Below are positions 1-8,569 of a stretch of 64,000 nt of DNA, one piece after another. The notes beneath the pieces were generated by a model. It was not told the DNA's origin. It did not search any database and saw only the letters and a list, made by a program, of their open reading frames with translations. Position 1 is the stretch's first letter. The number at the start of each line of letters is the position of its first letter. Source of the DNA: Komagataeibacter rhaeticus (GTDB lineage: Bacteria > Pseudomonadota > Alphaproteobacteria > Acetobacterales > Acetobacteraceae); NCBI RefSeq assembly GCF_003207855.1, contig NZ_NKTZ01000009.1, forward strand, positions 1-64,000, read 5' to 3'. The position numbers were made by a program, and so were the translations under genes.

Positions 1-1
1 G

Positions 2-190
2 CTCGACCGCGTGCGCTTCCGCCCCATGACCCTGCCCGACCGCTTCATCGATCATAACACCCAGGATGCCCAGTATATCGAGGCAGGGCTGGATGCGGCG
101 GCCATTACCAATACCGCCCTTGAGGCGCTGGGTGTCGGAATCAGCATGACGCAGCCCTTGCTAAAGACAGCAAACGGACCGAAATCATGA
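2..190 (+). CDS. dxs: 1-deoxy-D-xylulose-5-phosphate synthase, C-terminal fragment
   Basis: The open frame runs in from the left edge and ends at TGA 188-190, leaving about 62 residues. The visible tail (RPMTLPDRFIDH, then an Ala/Leu-rich helix ending near TALEALG) matches the C-terminal transketolase-like domain of DXS, the thiamine-dependent enzyme that joins pyruvate and glyceraldehyde 3-phosphate in the first step of the MEP isoprenoid pathway. The stop overlaps the hpnM start (ATGA, 187-190), so the two are probably translationally coupled. A dxs copy inside a hopanoid cluster fits a role in supplying isoprenoid precursor for squalene and hopene. The N-terminal part lies outside the window. 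Confidence 0.85.
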   Translation, partial: LDRVRFRPMTLPDRFIDHNTQDAQYIEAGLDAAAITNTALEALGVGISMTQPLLKTANGPKS

Positions 191-849
191 ACATTATGAA
201 ACATGTCCTGAAAACCACGTCGCTGGTGCTGTGCGCCAGCCTGATGGCGGCACCGGTCGTCCCTGCCGTCTTCCCCATCCATGCAGCCCATGCCGCCAGC
301 GCATCCGATGCGCAGGTGCAGGAACCGATCAAGGCGCTTTATGCAGCGCTTGACCGCATCCAGGCCAAGGGTGCCGGCTCGTTCGAGCAGCGTTCGCAGA
401 TCCTGGCCCCGGCCATCGACCATGCCTATGACATGGAAGCCGTGCTCGCCTCCTCCATCGGCCCGCGTTACGCGACCCTGCCCGATGACCAGAAGCAGGC
501 CCTGCTGGCCACATTCCGCCAGTTCACGATCGCCCGCTATGTTTCCAGCTTCAAGCCGGGCAGTGACGCGCGCTTCACCATCGATCCCGCCGTGACCGCA
601 TCCCCCGTTGGCAATGACCGTATTGTTGTAACACGCATTGGCTCGTCCGATGACGCCAATGGCACCGAAATCAATTACGTGATGCGTTCGGGCGCCCGGG
701 GCTGGCAGATCGTGGATGTGCTGCTCAATGCCCATATCAGCCAGGTCGCGGCCCAGCGGGCCGATTTCAGTTCGGCCCTGTCTGGCGGCAATGTGCAAAA
801 ACTGACAAATCTGCTACAGAAAAAAATCAAGACGTTCTCGGAAGAGTGA
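187..849 (+). CDS. hpnM: Hopanoid-associated MlaC-family periplasmic lipid-binding protein HpnM
   Basis: This 220-aa protein has a basic N-terminus, a hydrophobic stretch (residues 11-30) and a likely signal peptidase site after A-H-A (34-36), so it should be periplasmic. The mature part has the MlaC/Ttg2D layout: an N-terminal helical region containing a QILAPAIDHAYDME segment, a five-strand core including FTIDPAV and EINYVMRS, and a C-terminal helix ending in a Lys-rich tail. MlaC proteins ferry phospholipids across the periplasm. The hopanoid-cluster paralogue HpnM is thought to do this for hopanoids or associated lipids. It overlaps dxs by 4 nt and is followed 63 nt later by hpnI. Confidence 0.8.
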   Translation: MNIMKHVLKTTSLVLCASLMAAPVVPAVFPIHAAHAASASDAQVQEPIKALYAALDRIQAKGAGSFEQRSQILAPAIDHAYDMEAVLASSIGPRYATLPDDQKQALLATFRQFTIARYVSSFKPGSDARFTIDPAVTASPVGNDRIVVTRIGSSDDANGTEINYVMRSGARGWQIVDVLLNAHISQVAAQRADFSSALSGGNVQKLTNLLQKKIKTFSEE

Positions 850-912
850 TCGCACCCCTCCCTTACGCCTTTTTCTGATTCGCTCCATACGCGGGACCTT
901 GCCGGAAAGATA

Positions 913-2091
913 ATGTCTGTTTTCAACGCTCTTGTTTCACCCGCCGGACTGGCCGCGACCGTTGCGGCCGCCGGGTGCATGCAGGCAGCGCTTGGCACCG
1001 TTCTGGTCTCGCGTTTCCGCTGGCAGGAAAAGCGGGTGGACCGGCAGGTGCCCATGCCACCCGTGTCCGTGCTCAAGCCGCTGCATGGGGATGAACCCCT
1101 GCTGGAAGAGGCGCTCGAAAGCTTCTGCACGCAGGACTATCCCCAGATGCAGATCGTCTTTGGCGTCCAGTCGGAAGATGATGCGGCCATTCCCATCGTG
1201 CGCCGCCTGATGGAGCGGCATCCGGCGGTGGACATGGAACTGGTGGTCGACTCCACCTTTCACGGGGTCAACCGCAAGATCGGCAACCTGATCAACATCA
1301 TGCGCAGCGTGAAGCATGATGTGCTGGTCATCTCCGATTCGGACATCCATGTGGCGCCCGACTACCTGCGCCATGTGGTGGGCGCGCTGGTCCCCGCCGA
1401 TGTGGGGCTGGTCACCACGCTCTATGCGGGGCTGCCCGCTTCCCCCACGGTGCCGCGCCTGCTGGCGGCATGCCAGATCAACCACAACTTCCTGCCCGGT
1501 GTCATGCTGTCGCGCTATCTGGGGCGGCAGGACTGCCTGGGGGCGACCATGGCGCTGCGCCGCTCCATGCTTGAGGCGATAGGCGGACTGGAAGCCCTGG
1601 TGCCCCATGTTGCCGATGATGCGATGCTGGGTCGCTATGTGCGCGAGCGTGGCAAGGACATTGCCATTGCCGCGTGCATGACATGGACCACGGTGGGTGA
1701 GACCTCGATGCGCGAGGTACTGGCGCATGAACTGCGCTGGGGCCGGACGGTCAAGACGCTGGAACCGGCGGGCTATGCCGCCTCCGCCATCCAGCTGCCA
1801 CTGTTCTGGGCCAGTGTCGCGGTGCTCCTGGCCCCGCATGCCGCGTGGACGTGGTTCTTCTTTGCCGGGACATGGGCATGGCGGGGCGTATGCTCCTTCA
1901 TACTGGACCGGACGCTGGCGCAACGCAGCCTGCTGCCGCTGCTGCTGCTGCCACTGCGCGACTGGATATCGGCCGCGATCATGGTGGGCAGCGTGACCGG
2001 CACCCGGGTTGCTTGGCGCGGGCAGACCATGCATGTCACGCCCCATTCGGTCATGACATCACGCTCACAGCCGGCATCACCCCGTGACTGA
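913..2091 (+). CDS. hpnI: Hopanoid biosynthesis glycosyltransferase HpnI
   Basis: This 392-aa family 2 glycosyltransferase has one N-terminal membrane helix (about residues 8-30) and C-terminal membrane helices (about 285-360). The GT2 core shows the nucleotide-sugar/metal motif SDSD (141-144), an acceptor-side ADD (234-236) and R-W-G-R-T (275-279), which takes the place of the processive QxxRW motif. In Burkholderia and Methylobacterium HpnI adds N-acetylglucosamine to bacteriohopanetetrol, HpnK deacetylates it, and HpnJ rearranges the sugar to the cyclitol ether. All three genes are adjacent here. The assignment rests on family resemblance and this conserved neighbourhood. Confidence 0.88.
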   Translation: MSVFNALVSPAGLAATVAAAGCMQAALGTVLVSRFRWQEKRVDRQVPMPPVSVLKPLHGDEPLLEEALESFCTQDYPQMQIVFGVQSEDDAAIPIVRRLMERHPAVDMELVVDSTFHGVNRKIGNLINIMRSVKHDVLVISDSDIHVAPDYLRHVVGALVPADVGLVTTLYAGLPASPTVPRLLAACQINHNFLPGVMLSRYLGRQDCLGATMALRRSMLEAIGGLEALVPHVADDAMLGRYVRERGKDIAIAACMTWTTVGETSMREVLAHELRWGRTVKTLEPAGYAASAIQLPLFWASVAVLLAPHAAWTWFFFAGTWAWRGVCSFILDRTLAQRSLLPLLLLPLRDWISAAIMVGSVTGTRVAWRGQTMHVTPHSVMTSRSQPASPRD

Positions 2092-2198
2092 CCCCCCATG
2101 GGCAGGCTGGGCCTGCTTTGAAAAACCAACCCTGTAGTCAATAAGAACGGGTATAAGGGAACCCCGTTTCCCCGCCAGAACCCGAGGATATGCGTAGC

Positions 2199-3623
2199 AT
2201 GATGAAAACCCTGTTTCTCCAGCCGCCTTCGTTTGACGGATTCGACGGTGGGGCCGGCTCCCGCTATCAGGCCAAGCGGGAAATCAAGTCGTTCTGGTAC
2301 CCCACATGGCTGGCGCAGCCCGCCGCCATGGTGGAAGGCAGCCGCCTGATTGATGCGCCGCCCGCGCGCATGGGCATGGAACCGATCCTGGAAGACGTGC
2401 GCAACCGCGACCTCGTCATCATGCATACCTCCACCCCGTCCTTCGCCTCGGACGTGCGGGTGGCGCAGATGATCAAGGACGCCAATCCCAAGGTCAAGAT
2501 CGGCATGGTGGGCGCCAAGGTTGCCGTCCAGCCCGAGGAAAGCCTGCTCAACGCCCCGCCGGTGGACTTCGTGGCGCGCAACGAGTTCGACTTCACCATC
2601 AAGGAAATGGCCGAAGGCCGCGACTGGAAGGATGTCGATGGCATCTCCTGGCGCGACGGGGACGGCAAGATCGTCCATAACCGCGACCGCGCCATGATCG
2701 AGGACATGGACAGCCTGCCGTTCGTGACCGAGGTGTACAAGCGTGACCTGAAGATCGAGGATTACTTCATCGGTTACCTGATGCACCCCTACATCTCGAT
2801 CTATACCGGCCGTGGCTGCAAGTCGCGCTGCACCTTCTGCCTGTGGCCGCAGACGGTGGGTGGCCACCACTACCGCACCCGCAGCCCCGAGCATGTGGCG
2901 GCCGAGATCCGTCTGGCGAAGCAGTATTTCCCGCAGGTGAAGGAATTCTTCTTCGACGACGATACCTTCACCGATGACCTGCCGCGTGCCGAAGCGATTG
3001 CCAGGGAACTGGGCAAGCTGGGTGTGACGTGGTCGTGCAACGCCAAGGCCAATGTGCCGCGCAAGACGCTGGAAGTGCTCAAGGCCAACGGCCTGCGCCT
3101 GCTGCTGGTGGGCTACGAGAGCGGCAACCAGCAGATCCTGCACAACATCAAGAAGGGCATGCGTGTCGAGACGGCGCGCGAGTTCACCAAGAACTGCCAC
3201 GAGCTGGGCATCAAGATCCACGGCACCTTCATCCTCGGCCTGCCGGGCGAGACGAAGGAAACCATTCAGGAAACCATCCGCTTCGCCACCGAGATCAACC
3301 CGCACACCCTGCAGGTCTCGCTGGCGGCACCCTATCCCGGCACGTTCCTGCACAAGCAGGCGACCGAGAATGGCTGGCTGGATGAGAAGAACGCCGAACT
3401 GATCGATGATAACGGCGTGCAGATTGCGCCCCTGCACTACCCGCATCTGTCGCACACCGAAATCTTCCAGAGCGTGGAAGAGTTCTACCGGAAGTTCTAC
3501 TTCCGCGCGCCCAAGATCGCCTCGATCCTGAACGAGATGGTCCGCAGCCCGCAGATGATGAAGCGCCGCCTGCGCGAAGGGGTGGAATTCTTCCAGTTCC
3601 TGCGCGAACGTCGCGCCGCCTGA
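2199..3623 (+). CDS. hpnJ: Hopanoid biosynthesis radical SAM protein HpnJ
   Basis: This 474-aa B12-binding-type radical SAM protein carries the [4Fe-4S] motif C-x3-C-x2-C at residues 207, 211 and 214 (GRGCKSRCTFC). The core that follows contains FFFDDDTFTDD and a GYESGN segment, as in this subfamily. HpnJ is the proposed ring-contracting enzyme that turns glucosaminyl-bacteriohopanetetrol into the cyclitol ether. Start choice: GAGGA at 2184-2188 sits 10 nt before ATG 2199. An in-frame ATG at 2190 is only 1 nt from that site and is disfavoured, while ATG 2202 remains possible. A strong terminator hairpin follows the gene. Confidence 0.9.
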   Translation: MMKTLFLQPPSFDGFDGGAGSRYQAKREIKSFWYPTWLAQPAAMVEGSRLIDAPPARMGMEPILEDVRNRDLVIMHTSTPSFASDVRVAQMIKDANPKVKIGMVGAKVAVQPEESLLNAPPVDFVARNEFDFTIKEMAEGRDWKDVDGISWRDGDGKIVHNRDRAMIEDMDSLPFVTEVYKRDLKIEDYFIGYLMHPYISIYTGRGCKSRCTFCLWPQTVGGHHYRTRSPEHVAAEIRLAKQYFPQVKEFFFDDDTFTDDLPRAEAIARELGKLGVTWSCNAKANVPRKTLEVLKANGLRLLLVGYESGNQQILHNIKKGMRVETAREFTKNCHELGIKIHGTFILGLPGETKETIQETIRFATEINPHTLQVSLAAPYPGTFLHKQATENGWLDEKNAELIDDNGVQIAPLHYPHLSHTEIFQSVEEFYRKFYFRAPKIASILNEMVRSPQMMKRRLREGVEFFQFLRERRAA

Positions 3624-3645
3624 TCAGGCTGCCTGCGATTGCCCC

Positions 3646-3680
3646 ATGCCGGGACCTTCGGGTTCCGGCATTTCTTTTTT
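3646..3680 (+). terminator. Intrinsic terminator between hpnJ and hpnK
   Basis: An 11-bp stem (ATGCCGGGACC paired with GGTTCCGGCAT, one G-T wobble) closes a TTCG tetraloop and is followed by TTCTTTTTT. This is a textbook rho-independent terminator on the plus strand, 22 nt after the hpnJ stop and just before hpnK. Confidence 0.85.
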
Positions 3681-3701
3681 CATGCCACCCGGTTTTCCAT
3701 C

Positions 3702-4556
3702 ATGAAGCGTGTCATCATATCCGCCGATGATTTCGGCCTGTCCGAAGAAGTGAACGAGGCGATCGAGATCGCGCATCGGGACGGATTGCTGTCAACCGCG
3801 AGCCTGATGGTCTCCGGCCCCGCCGCCACCGATGCCGTGCGCCGGGCAAAAAAACTGCCGGACCTGCGGGTGGGGCTGCATCTGGTTGCGATCGAAGGGC
3901 CGGCCACCCTGCCGCCAGCCGATATTCCGCTTCTGGTGCCGCAGGACGGGCAGTTCCCCTCCGACCAGCTGAAGCTGGGCGTGGAGTATTTCTTCCGCCC
4001 CGCCGTGCGCCGGGAACTGGCCGCCGAGATCGAGGCCCAGTTCCGGGCCTTCACCGCAACCGGGCTGGCGCTGGACCACGCCAACGCGCACAAGCACATG
4101 CACCTGCACCCCACCGTGGGACGGTACATGATTGAAAGCGGGCTGCGCCACGGCCTGCGCGCGATCCGTGTGCCGCTGGAACCGCCCCAGCCGCTCTATG
4201 CGGCGGGCACCTATGCCGATATGCTGGGTGATGCCGCGCTGCGGCGCTGGACCGGCCTGCTGCGCCACCAGGCGCACAAGGCGGGGCTTGTCACCAATGA
4301 CTGGTGCTTCGGGCTGGCATGGAGCGGGCATATGACGACCGAGCGCGTCTCCGCACTGGCCGCCCACCTGCCCGATGGCCTGTCGGAAATCTACTTCCAC
4401 CCGGCCACGGCCAAGAACAAACTCCTGCAGCGGCTCATGCCCACATACGAGCACGAAGCCGAGCTGCGCACGCTATGCGCCCCCGGTTTCCGTTCGGGGC
4501 TTGCCCATGCGGGGGCAACCCCCACAACATGGACGGATGTGGCCCGCGCGCGCTGA
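3702..4556 (+). CDS. hpnK: Hopanoid biosynthesis carbohydrate deacetylase HpnK (YdjC/ChbG family)
   Basis: This 284-aa protein starts MKRVIISADDFG. The Asp pair at 9-10, GLHL near residue 60 and the His-rich HANAHKHMHLHP near residue 130 are the metal-binding elements of YdjC-type deacetylases. In the hopanoid pathway HpnK removes the acetyl group from the N-acetylglucosaminyl hopanoid made by HpnI. ATG 3702 is chosen because family members begin at this MKR motif. An upstream extension to 3639 would run through the terminator stem. It ends 25 nt from the convergent trxA. The terminator in front suggests read-through or its own promoter. Confidence 0.88.
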   Translation: MKRVIISADDFGLSEEVNEAIEIAHRDGLLSTASLMVSGPAATDAVRRAKKLPDLRVGLHLVAIEGPATLPPADIPLLVPQDGQFPSDQLKLGVEYFFRPAVRRELAAEIEAQFRAFTATGLALDHANAHKHMHLHPTVGRYMIESGLRHGLRAIRVPLEPPQPLYAAGTYADMLGDAALRRWTGLLRHQAHKAGLVTNDWCFGLAWSGHMTTERVSALAAHLPDGLSEIYFHPATAKNKLLQRLMPTYEHEAELRTLCAPGFRSGLAHAGATPTTWTDVARAR

Positions 4557-4581
4557 CGGGCCACCACCGCGCCGTAACTTA

Positions 4582-4911
4582 TCAGCCCAGGTTGGCCTGA
4601 ACCCATGCCTTGAGCTGGCTCTTGGGCACGGCACCCGACTGCTTGGCCACCGGCTTGCCATCGCGGAAGAGGATCAGCGTGGGAATGCTCTGCACGGCGT
4701 ATTCGTTAGGGGCGCGCAGGTTATCGTCAATATTGACCTTGGCCACGGTCATCCTGCCCTTGAACTCCGCGCCAATTTCATCCAGCGCCGGGGCGATCAT
4801 CTTGCACGGGCCGCACCATTCCGCCCAGAAATCAACCAGTACCGGCTCCTTGGAGTCCAGCACCAGGGACTTGAACTGGTCATCGCTGACAGCAATCGTA
4901 TTTTCGCTCAT
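4582..4911 (-). CDS. trxA: Thioredoxin
   Basis: This 109-aa thioredoxin has the complete active site W-C-G-P-C at residues 32-36, the conserved cis-proline segment SIPTLILF and the Asp buried near residue 27 (VDFWAEW). It reduces protein disulfides in the cytoplasm using electrons from thioredoxin reductase. The ATG at 4911 is preceded at 10 nt by AGAGGAG on the minus strand. An upstream in-frame extension to 5001 would overlap addA and lacks similarity. It lies 73 nt downstream of addA, the usual alphaproteobacterial order addB-addA-trxA. Confidence 0.96.
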   Translation of the reverse strand: MSENTIAVSDDQFKSLVLDSKEPVLVDFWAEWCGPCKMIAPALDEIGAEFKGRMTVAKVNIDDNLRAPNEYAVQSIPTLILFRDGKPVAKQSGAVPKSQLKAWVQANLG

Positions 4912-4984
4912 CACTTGAAAACTCCTCTCTGGCGGTGGGGTGACCGCCCGTGTCGTGCTGACATGGCCATGCCGGGGCGTGGGG

Positions 4985-7900
4985 TCAAGCCTGCATGGCA
5001 TCCTTCATGTCGGGTGCATACCTGTCCAGCAGCGTAGCGGGCAGGATGTCAACCCGCACGCCCTCCGTCCAGACCAGCGCGCACACGACCTGCCTGCCCG
5101 GATAGACCCCGCGCAGCAGCGCCCGGTAGGCCGCCATCTGCCGCAGGTACAGCACCGGCGTCCTGTCAATGCTTTGGGGGGGGTGGCGGTTCGTCTTGAA
5201 ATCACACACGGTAACCGTACCGGCATCCACCGCCATGCGGTCCACCTGCCCCACGATCACCTGCTGGCCGACAACACCCGCAAGCGGCTGTTCCGCGCGG
5301 CTGCCGGGGGCAAACAGGGCGGCAAGCGCCGGCTGGTCCATCACCGCCAGCACCTGCGCCACCAGTTCACCCCGCTGCGCGGGCGCAAGTCCTGCCGCCG
5401 GGCGGGCCAGCCACGCATCGGCCAGTTCCGCCCGCCGGGATACGGGACAGTCGGGCAGGTACTGCAGCAGGGCATGGACCAGCTGCCCACGCTGCAACGC
5501 GCGCGCACGACTGGCCTCCCTGTCCGCCCGGGCGCGTACGGTGCTGGCGGCTGCAAGCGGCGAGCGCACGGCGGGCTGCGGGCCAAGGGCCACGTCATCG
5601 GGCCGGCTGGGGGCCAGCGGGCGGGCCAGCGGGCCTTCCGCAACCGGCATGACAGGCCGCCAGAGCGGGGCATGGCCCATCCAGTCCGGCAGGGGGACAG
5701 ACCTGTCAGGCGCATGGTCGGCACAGGGGGATGGGGCAGCGGGGAGGGAAGACGCGCGCGCTTCCTCCAGAACCAGGGTTTCCCCCTCCCAGCCCAGATC
5801 AAAGGGCTGCGCGGTTGCCCCCGCACTCTCGAAACCCTGCCGGCACAGGTCGTACCAGCAGCCATCGGGCACGCCCCTTCCGGGTTCCCATCCGCATATC
5901 ACCAGCCGGTCGCTGGCCCGGGTCAGGGCGACATAGAGCAGGCGGTTATATTCCTCCGCCGCATTCAGGCGGATCTGTTCCTGCAGGCCCGCCGTCACAT
6001 CCGTGGCCAGTTCGCGCCGGGGTACCCAGACCGGTATGTGCAGACCCGTCACGTCGTCGGCTGCCCACAGGATATTGGTGTCGGAACGCGGGGTGGCAAT
6101 GGTGTCGGGCAGGATGACAAGCCGCGCCTGCAACCCCTTGGCCCCATGCGCGGTCATGACACGCACCATGTTGGCGGAGGCATCAGGCTCGTGGCGCACG
6201 GTCTCATCCGATGCGTTGAGCCAGTGCAGGAACCCCTGCAGGGAAATGGCATGCGCTTCCTCAAAGCGCAGGGCGGCGGAGAGCAGTTCGTCAACCGGTT
6301 CCACCGCCTCCGGCCCCAGGCGTGCCAGCAGGCGCGCACGCCCCCCCAGCGGGCCAAGCGCTTCGGCCAGCAGCTGGTAGGGGGTGGCGTAATCCACCTG
6401 CCGGAACAGGGTATTGAGGATATGCCACGCGGCGGCCCAGTCAGGCCGTTCGGCATGCCGCGCGCGCAGCACCGCCCACAGTGGCTGGCCATTGCGCCCG
6501 GTGGCGAGCGGCATGAGCGAATCGTCATCCAGGCCGCCAATGGGGGATGTCAGGACACAGGCCAGCGTCAGGTCATCCTGCGGCAGCAGCAGGGCCGCGC
6601 ACAGCGCCATGAGGTCACGCACCGCAAGCTGGTCGGTCAGCACAGTGCGCACCAGGGTGGCCACCGGCACGTCGTGGGTTTTCAGCGCGCGGATCAGCGC
6701 GCGGGCAAAGGCGGACCGGCGGGGGACAAGGATCAGCACGTCACCGGGCGCAAGTGCCGCCTCCCCCGGCGCGGGTGCCTTGCGCAGCTGTGTCGCGATC
6801 CAGCCCGCCAGCGTGTCGGCCAGGCGCTGCTGGGCGGTGGACTGGCCCGCATTATGGCGCGGCGCCATCCATGGGCTGACATCCATCCCGCTGGCTTCCA
6901 CCGGCACGGGGGGCCATATCTCCACACGTCCGCCCTGCCCCGGCCGGGCGGTGACATGGGCGGGAATTCCGCCTTCCGGCTCCACCACGCCACGGGCGGC
7001 GGCGGGATTGGCGAATACGCTGTCCACCAGCTTCAGCACGGGTGCTGTGGAACGGAAGGAAACGGTCAGCGCCGGTTCACGCCACAGCGCCTGCGCGGCC
7101 CCCGCGCGCCTGCGGAAGCGCTGCCGCCAGGCGCGAAAAGCCTCCGGATCGGCCCCCTGGAAGGAATAGATCGACTGCTTGTAATCCCCCACCGCGAAGA
7201 TGGTGCGCGGGCAGCCTTCATCATCATGCGTGCCTTCGCCCGCGAAGAATTCGGCGGTCAGGCCACCGGCAATGGCCCACTGGTCGGGCGAGGTATCCTG
7301 CACCTCGTCCAGCAGCAGGTGGTCAATGCCGCCATCAAGCTTGTACAGCACCCATGCCGCACCCGGATCATCAAGAAGCTGGAGCGTGCGGTCGATCAGG
7401 TCGTCATAATCGACCATGCCCTGCGCGCTCTTGCGCGTGGCATAGCGTTCCAGCACCGGCTGGGCCACGGACAGCAGGGCGCAGGTCAGTTCGAACACCG
7501 TGATGGCACGCAACTGCCGGTCGATGCCGATCACCCGCGCGGCTTCCGCCCCAAGCTGGCCAACAAGGCCAGAACACTCGGCTGCCAGCTTGATGTTCAG
7601 GCCACCCCGCTGGCGGGGTTCGCCCTTCTGCGTCAGCAGGCTGCTCCGCCATGTGGGCCAGTCCGCCGCACGGGCTGCCGTATCCTGCCCCAGCCATGCC
7701 AGCATGGTTTCGGCCAGCGCCCGCGCCGTGGGGGCGCCTTTGTGCACGACAAGCCGCAGGCCGTCCCGCAGGGCGTCCTCATCGGGAATCGTGGCGCAGG
7801 CCCTGCACAGCACATCCTCCGCGCTGCGGCCACTGATGCCCAGCAGGCGCATGAGTGCCGCTTCCACCGTGGCGGGATCGGCCTGCCAGCGCCGCGCCAC

Positions 7901-8569
7901 GGGCAGGATGCGGCGCGACTGGGCCTGCAGGCGGCCGATCAGGGTGGTGAACTCCCCCACCCCGATCTGGGCCGCCAGCGTGGACACGGCCGGGCCACCC
8001 TGCCCCACCACATCCTCCACCGCCGCGCGCTGGGCCAGACGGGCATCGGTTTCCTCGATCAGGGTGAAATGCGGGCTGATCGCGGCCTCGATGGGGAAAC
8101 GCCGCAGCAGCGACTGACAGAAGGCATGGATGGTACCGATGCGCATGCCGCCGGGCAGGTCCAGCACGCGGGCAAACAGTTCACGCGCCACGCGGCGGGT
8201 CTCCACCCCGGTGGGTACGGACAGGCGCGCAAGCTCCCGGTCCAGATCCGCATCGGGCAGCATGACCCACTGGCCCAGCCGGTTCTGCAGGCGGATCGAC
8301 ATTTCCGCCGCCGCCGCCTTGGTAAAGGTCAGGCACAGGATGCGCGCGGGGTCGCTGCCGGGCACGCGGGTCATCACCCCGTCCCGGTCCGGCACGTCGC
8401 GCGGCAGCATGAGGCGCAGCAGCCGGTCGACCAGAAGCTTGGTCTTGCCACTGCCCGCCGAGGCCGAGACGAAAACCGACGCCTGCGGGTCCGACGCCTG
8501 CGCCTGGCTGCGATTGGCAAGGCCGATGGCGTCCGCCCTGCCTTCCCCCTTCGTGACGGGGCGGTTCAT
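4985..8569 (-). CDS. addA: Double-strand break repair helicase-nuclease AddA
   Basis: This 1194-aa UvrD/Rep-type helicase has a C-terminal RecB-family nuclease. Walker A is A-G-S-G-K-T near residues 38-43. Helicase motif II reads LLLDEVQDTSPDQW. A second UvrD block follows (RVMTAHGAKGLQ, YVALTRASDRLV). The nuclease core near the C-terminus shows VGQVDRM...VCDFKTN, the D-x(n)-D-x-K signature of PD-(D/E)XK enzymes. With AddB it processes double-strand DNA ends for RecA loading. Its start overlaps the addB stop by 4 nt, indicating translational coupling. Confidence 0.95.
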   Translation of the reverse strand: MNRPVTKGEGRADAIGLANRSQAQASDPQASVFVSASAGSGKTKLLVDRLLRLMLPRDVPDRDGVMTRVPGSDPARILCLTFTKAAAAEMSIRLQNRLGQWVMLPDADLDRELARLSVPTGVETRRVARELFARVLDLPGGMRIGTIHAFCQSLLRRFPIEAAISPHFTLIEETDARLAQRAAVEDVVGQGGPAVSTLAAQIGVGEFTTLIGRLQAQSRRILPVARRWQADPATVEAALMRLLGISGRSAEDVLCRACATIPDEDALRDGLRLVVHKGAPTARALAETMLAWLGQDTAARAADWPTWRSSLLTQKGEPRQRGGLNIKLAAECSGLVGQLGAEAARVIGIDRQLRAITVFELTCALLSVAQPVLERYATRKSAQGMVDYDDLIDRTLQLLDDPGAAWVLYKLDGGIDHLLLDEVQDTSPDQWAIAGGLTAEFFAGEGTHDDEGCPRTIFAVGDYKQSIYSFQGADPEAFRAWRQRFRRRAGAAQALWREPALTVSFRSTAPVLKLVDSVFANPAAARGVVEPEGGIPAHVTARPGQGGRVEIWPPVPVEASGMDVSPWMAPRHNAGQSTAQQRLADTLAGWIATQLRKAPAPGEAALAPGDVLILVPRRSAFARALIRALKTHDVPVATLVRTVLTDQLAVRDLMALCAALLLPQDDLTLACVLTSPIGGLDDDSLMPLATGRNGQPLWAVLRARHAERPDWAAAWHILNTLFRQVDYATPYQLLAEALGPLGGRARLLARLGPEAVEPVDELLSAALRFEEAHAISLQGFLHWLNASDETVRHEPDASANMVRVMTAHGAKGLQARLVILPDTIATPRSDTNILWAADDVTGLHIPVWVPRRELATDVTAGLQEQIRLNAAEEYNRLLYVALTRASDRLVICGWEPGRGVPDGCWYDLCRQGFESAGATAQPFDLGWEGETLVLEEARASSLPAAPSPCADHAPDRSVPLPDWMGHAPLWRPVMPVAEGPLARPLAPSRPDDVALGPQPAVRSPLAAASTVRARADREASRARALQRGQLVHALLQYLPDCPVSRRAELADAWLARPAAGLAPAQRGELVAQVLAVMDQPALAALFAPGSRAEQPLAGVVGQQVIVGQVDRMAVDAGTVTVCDFKTNRHPPQSIDRTPVLYLRQMAAYRALLRGVYPGRQVVCALVWTEGVRVDILPATLLDRYAPDMKDAMQA

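Noticed and set aside
1773-3455. A 560-codon minus-strand frame across hpnI and hpnJ
   Set aside because: It is antisense to two genes with clear catalytic motifs, spans their intergenic gap and has no signature of its own.
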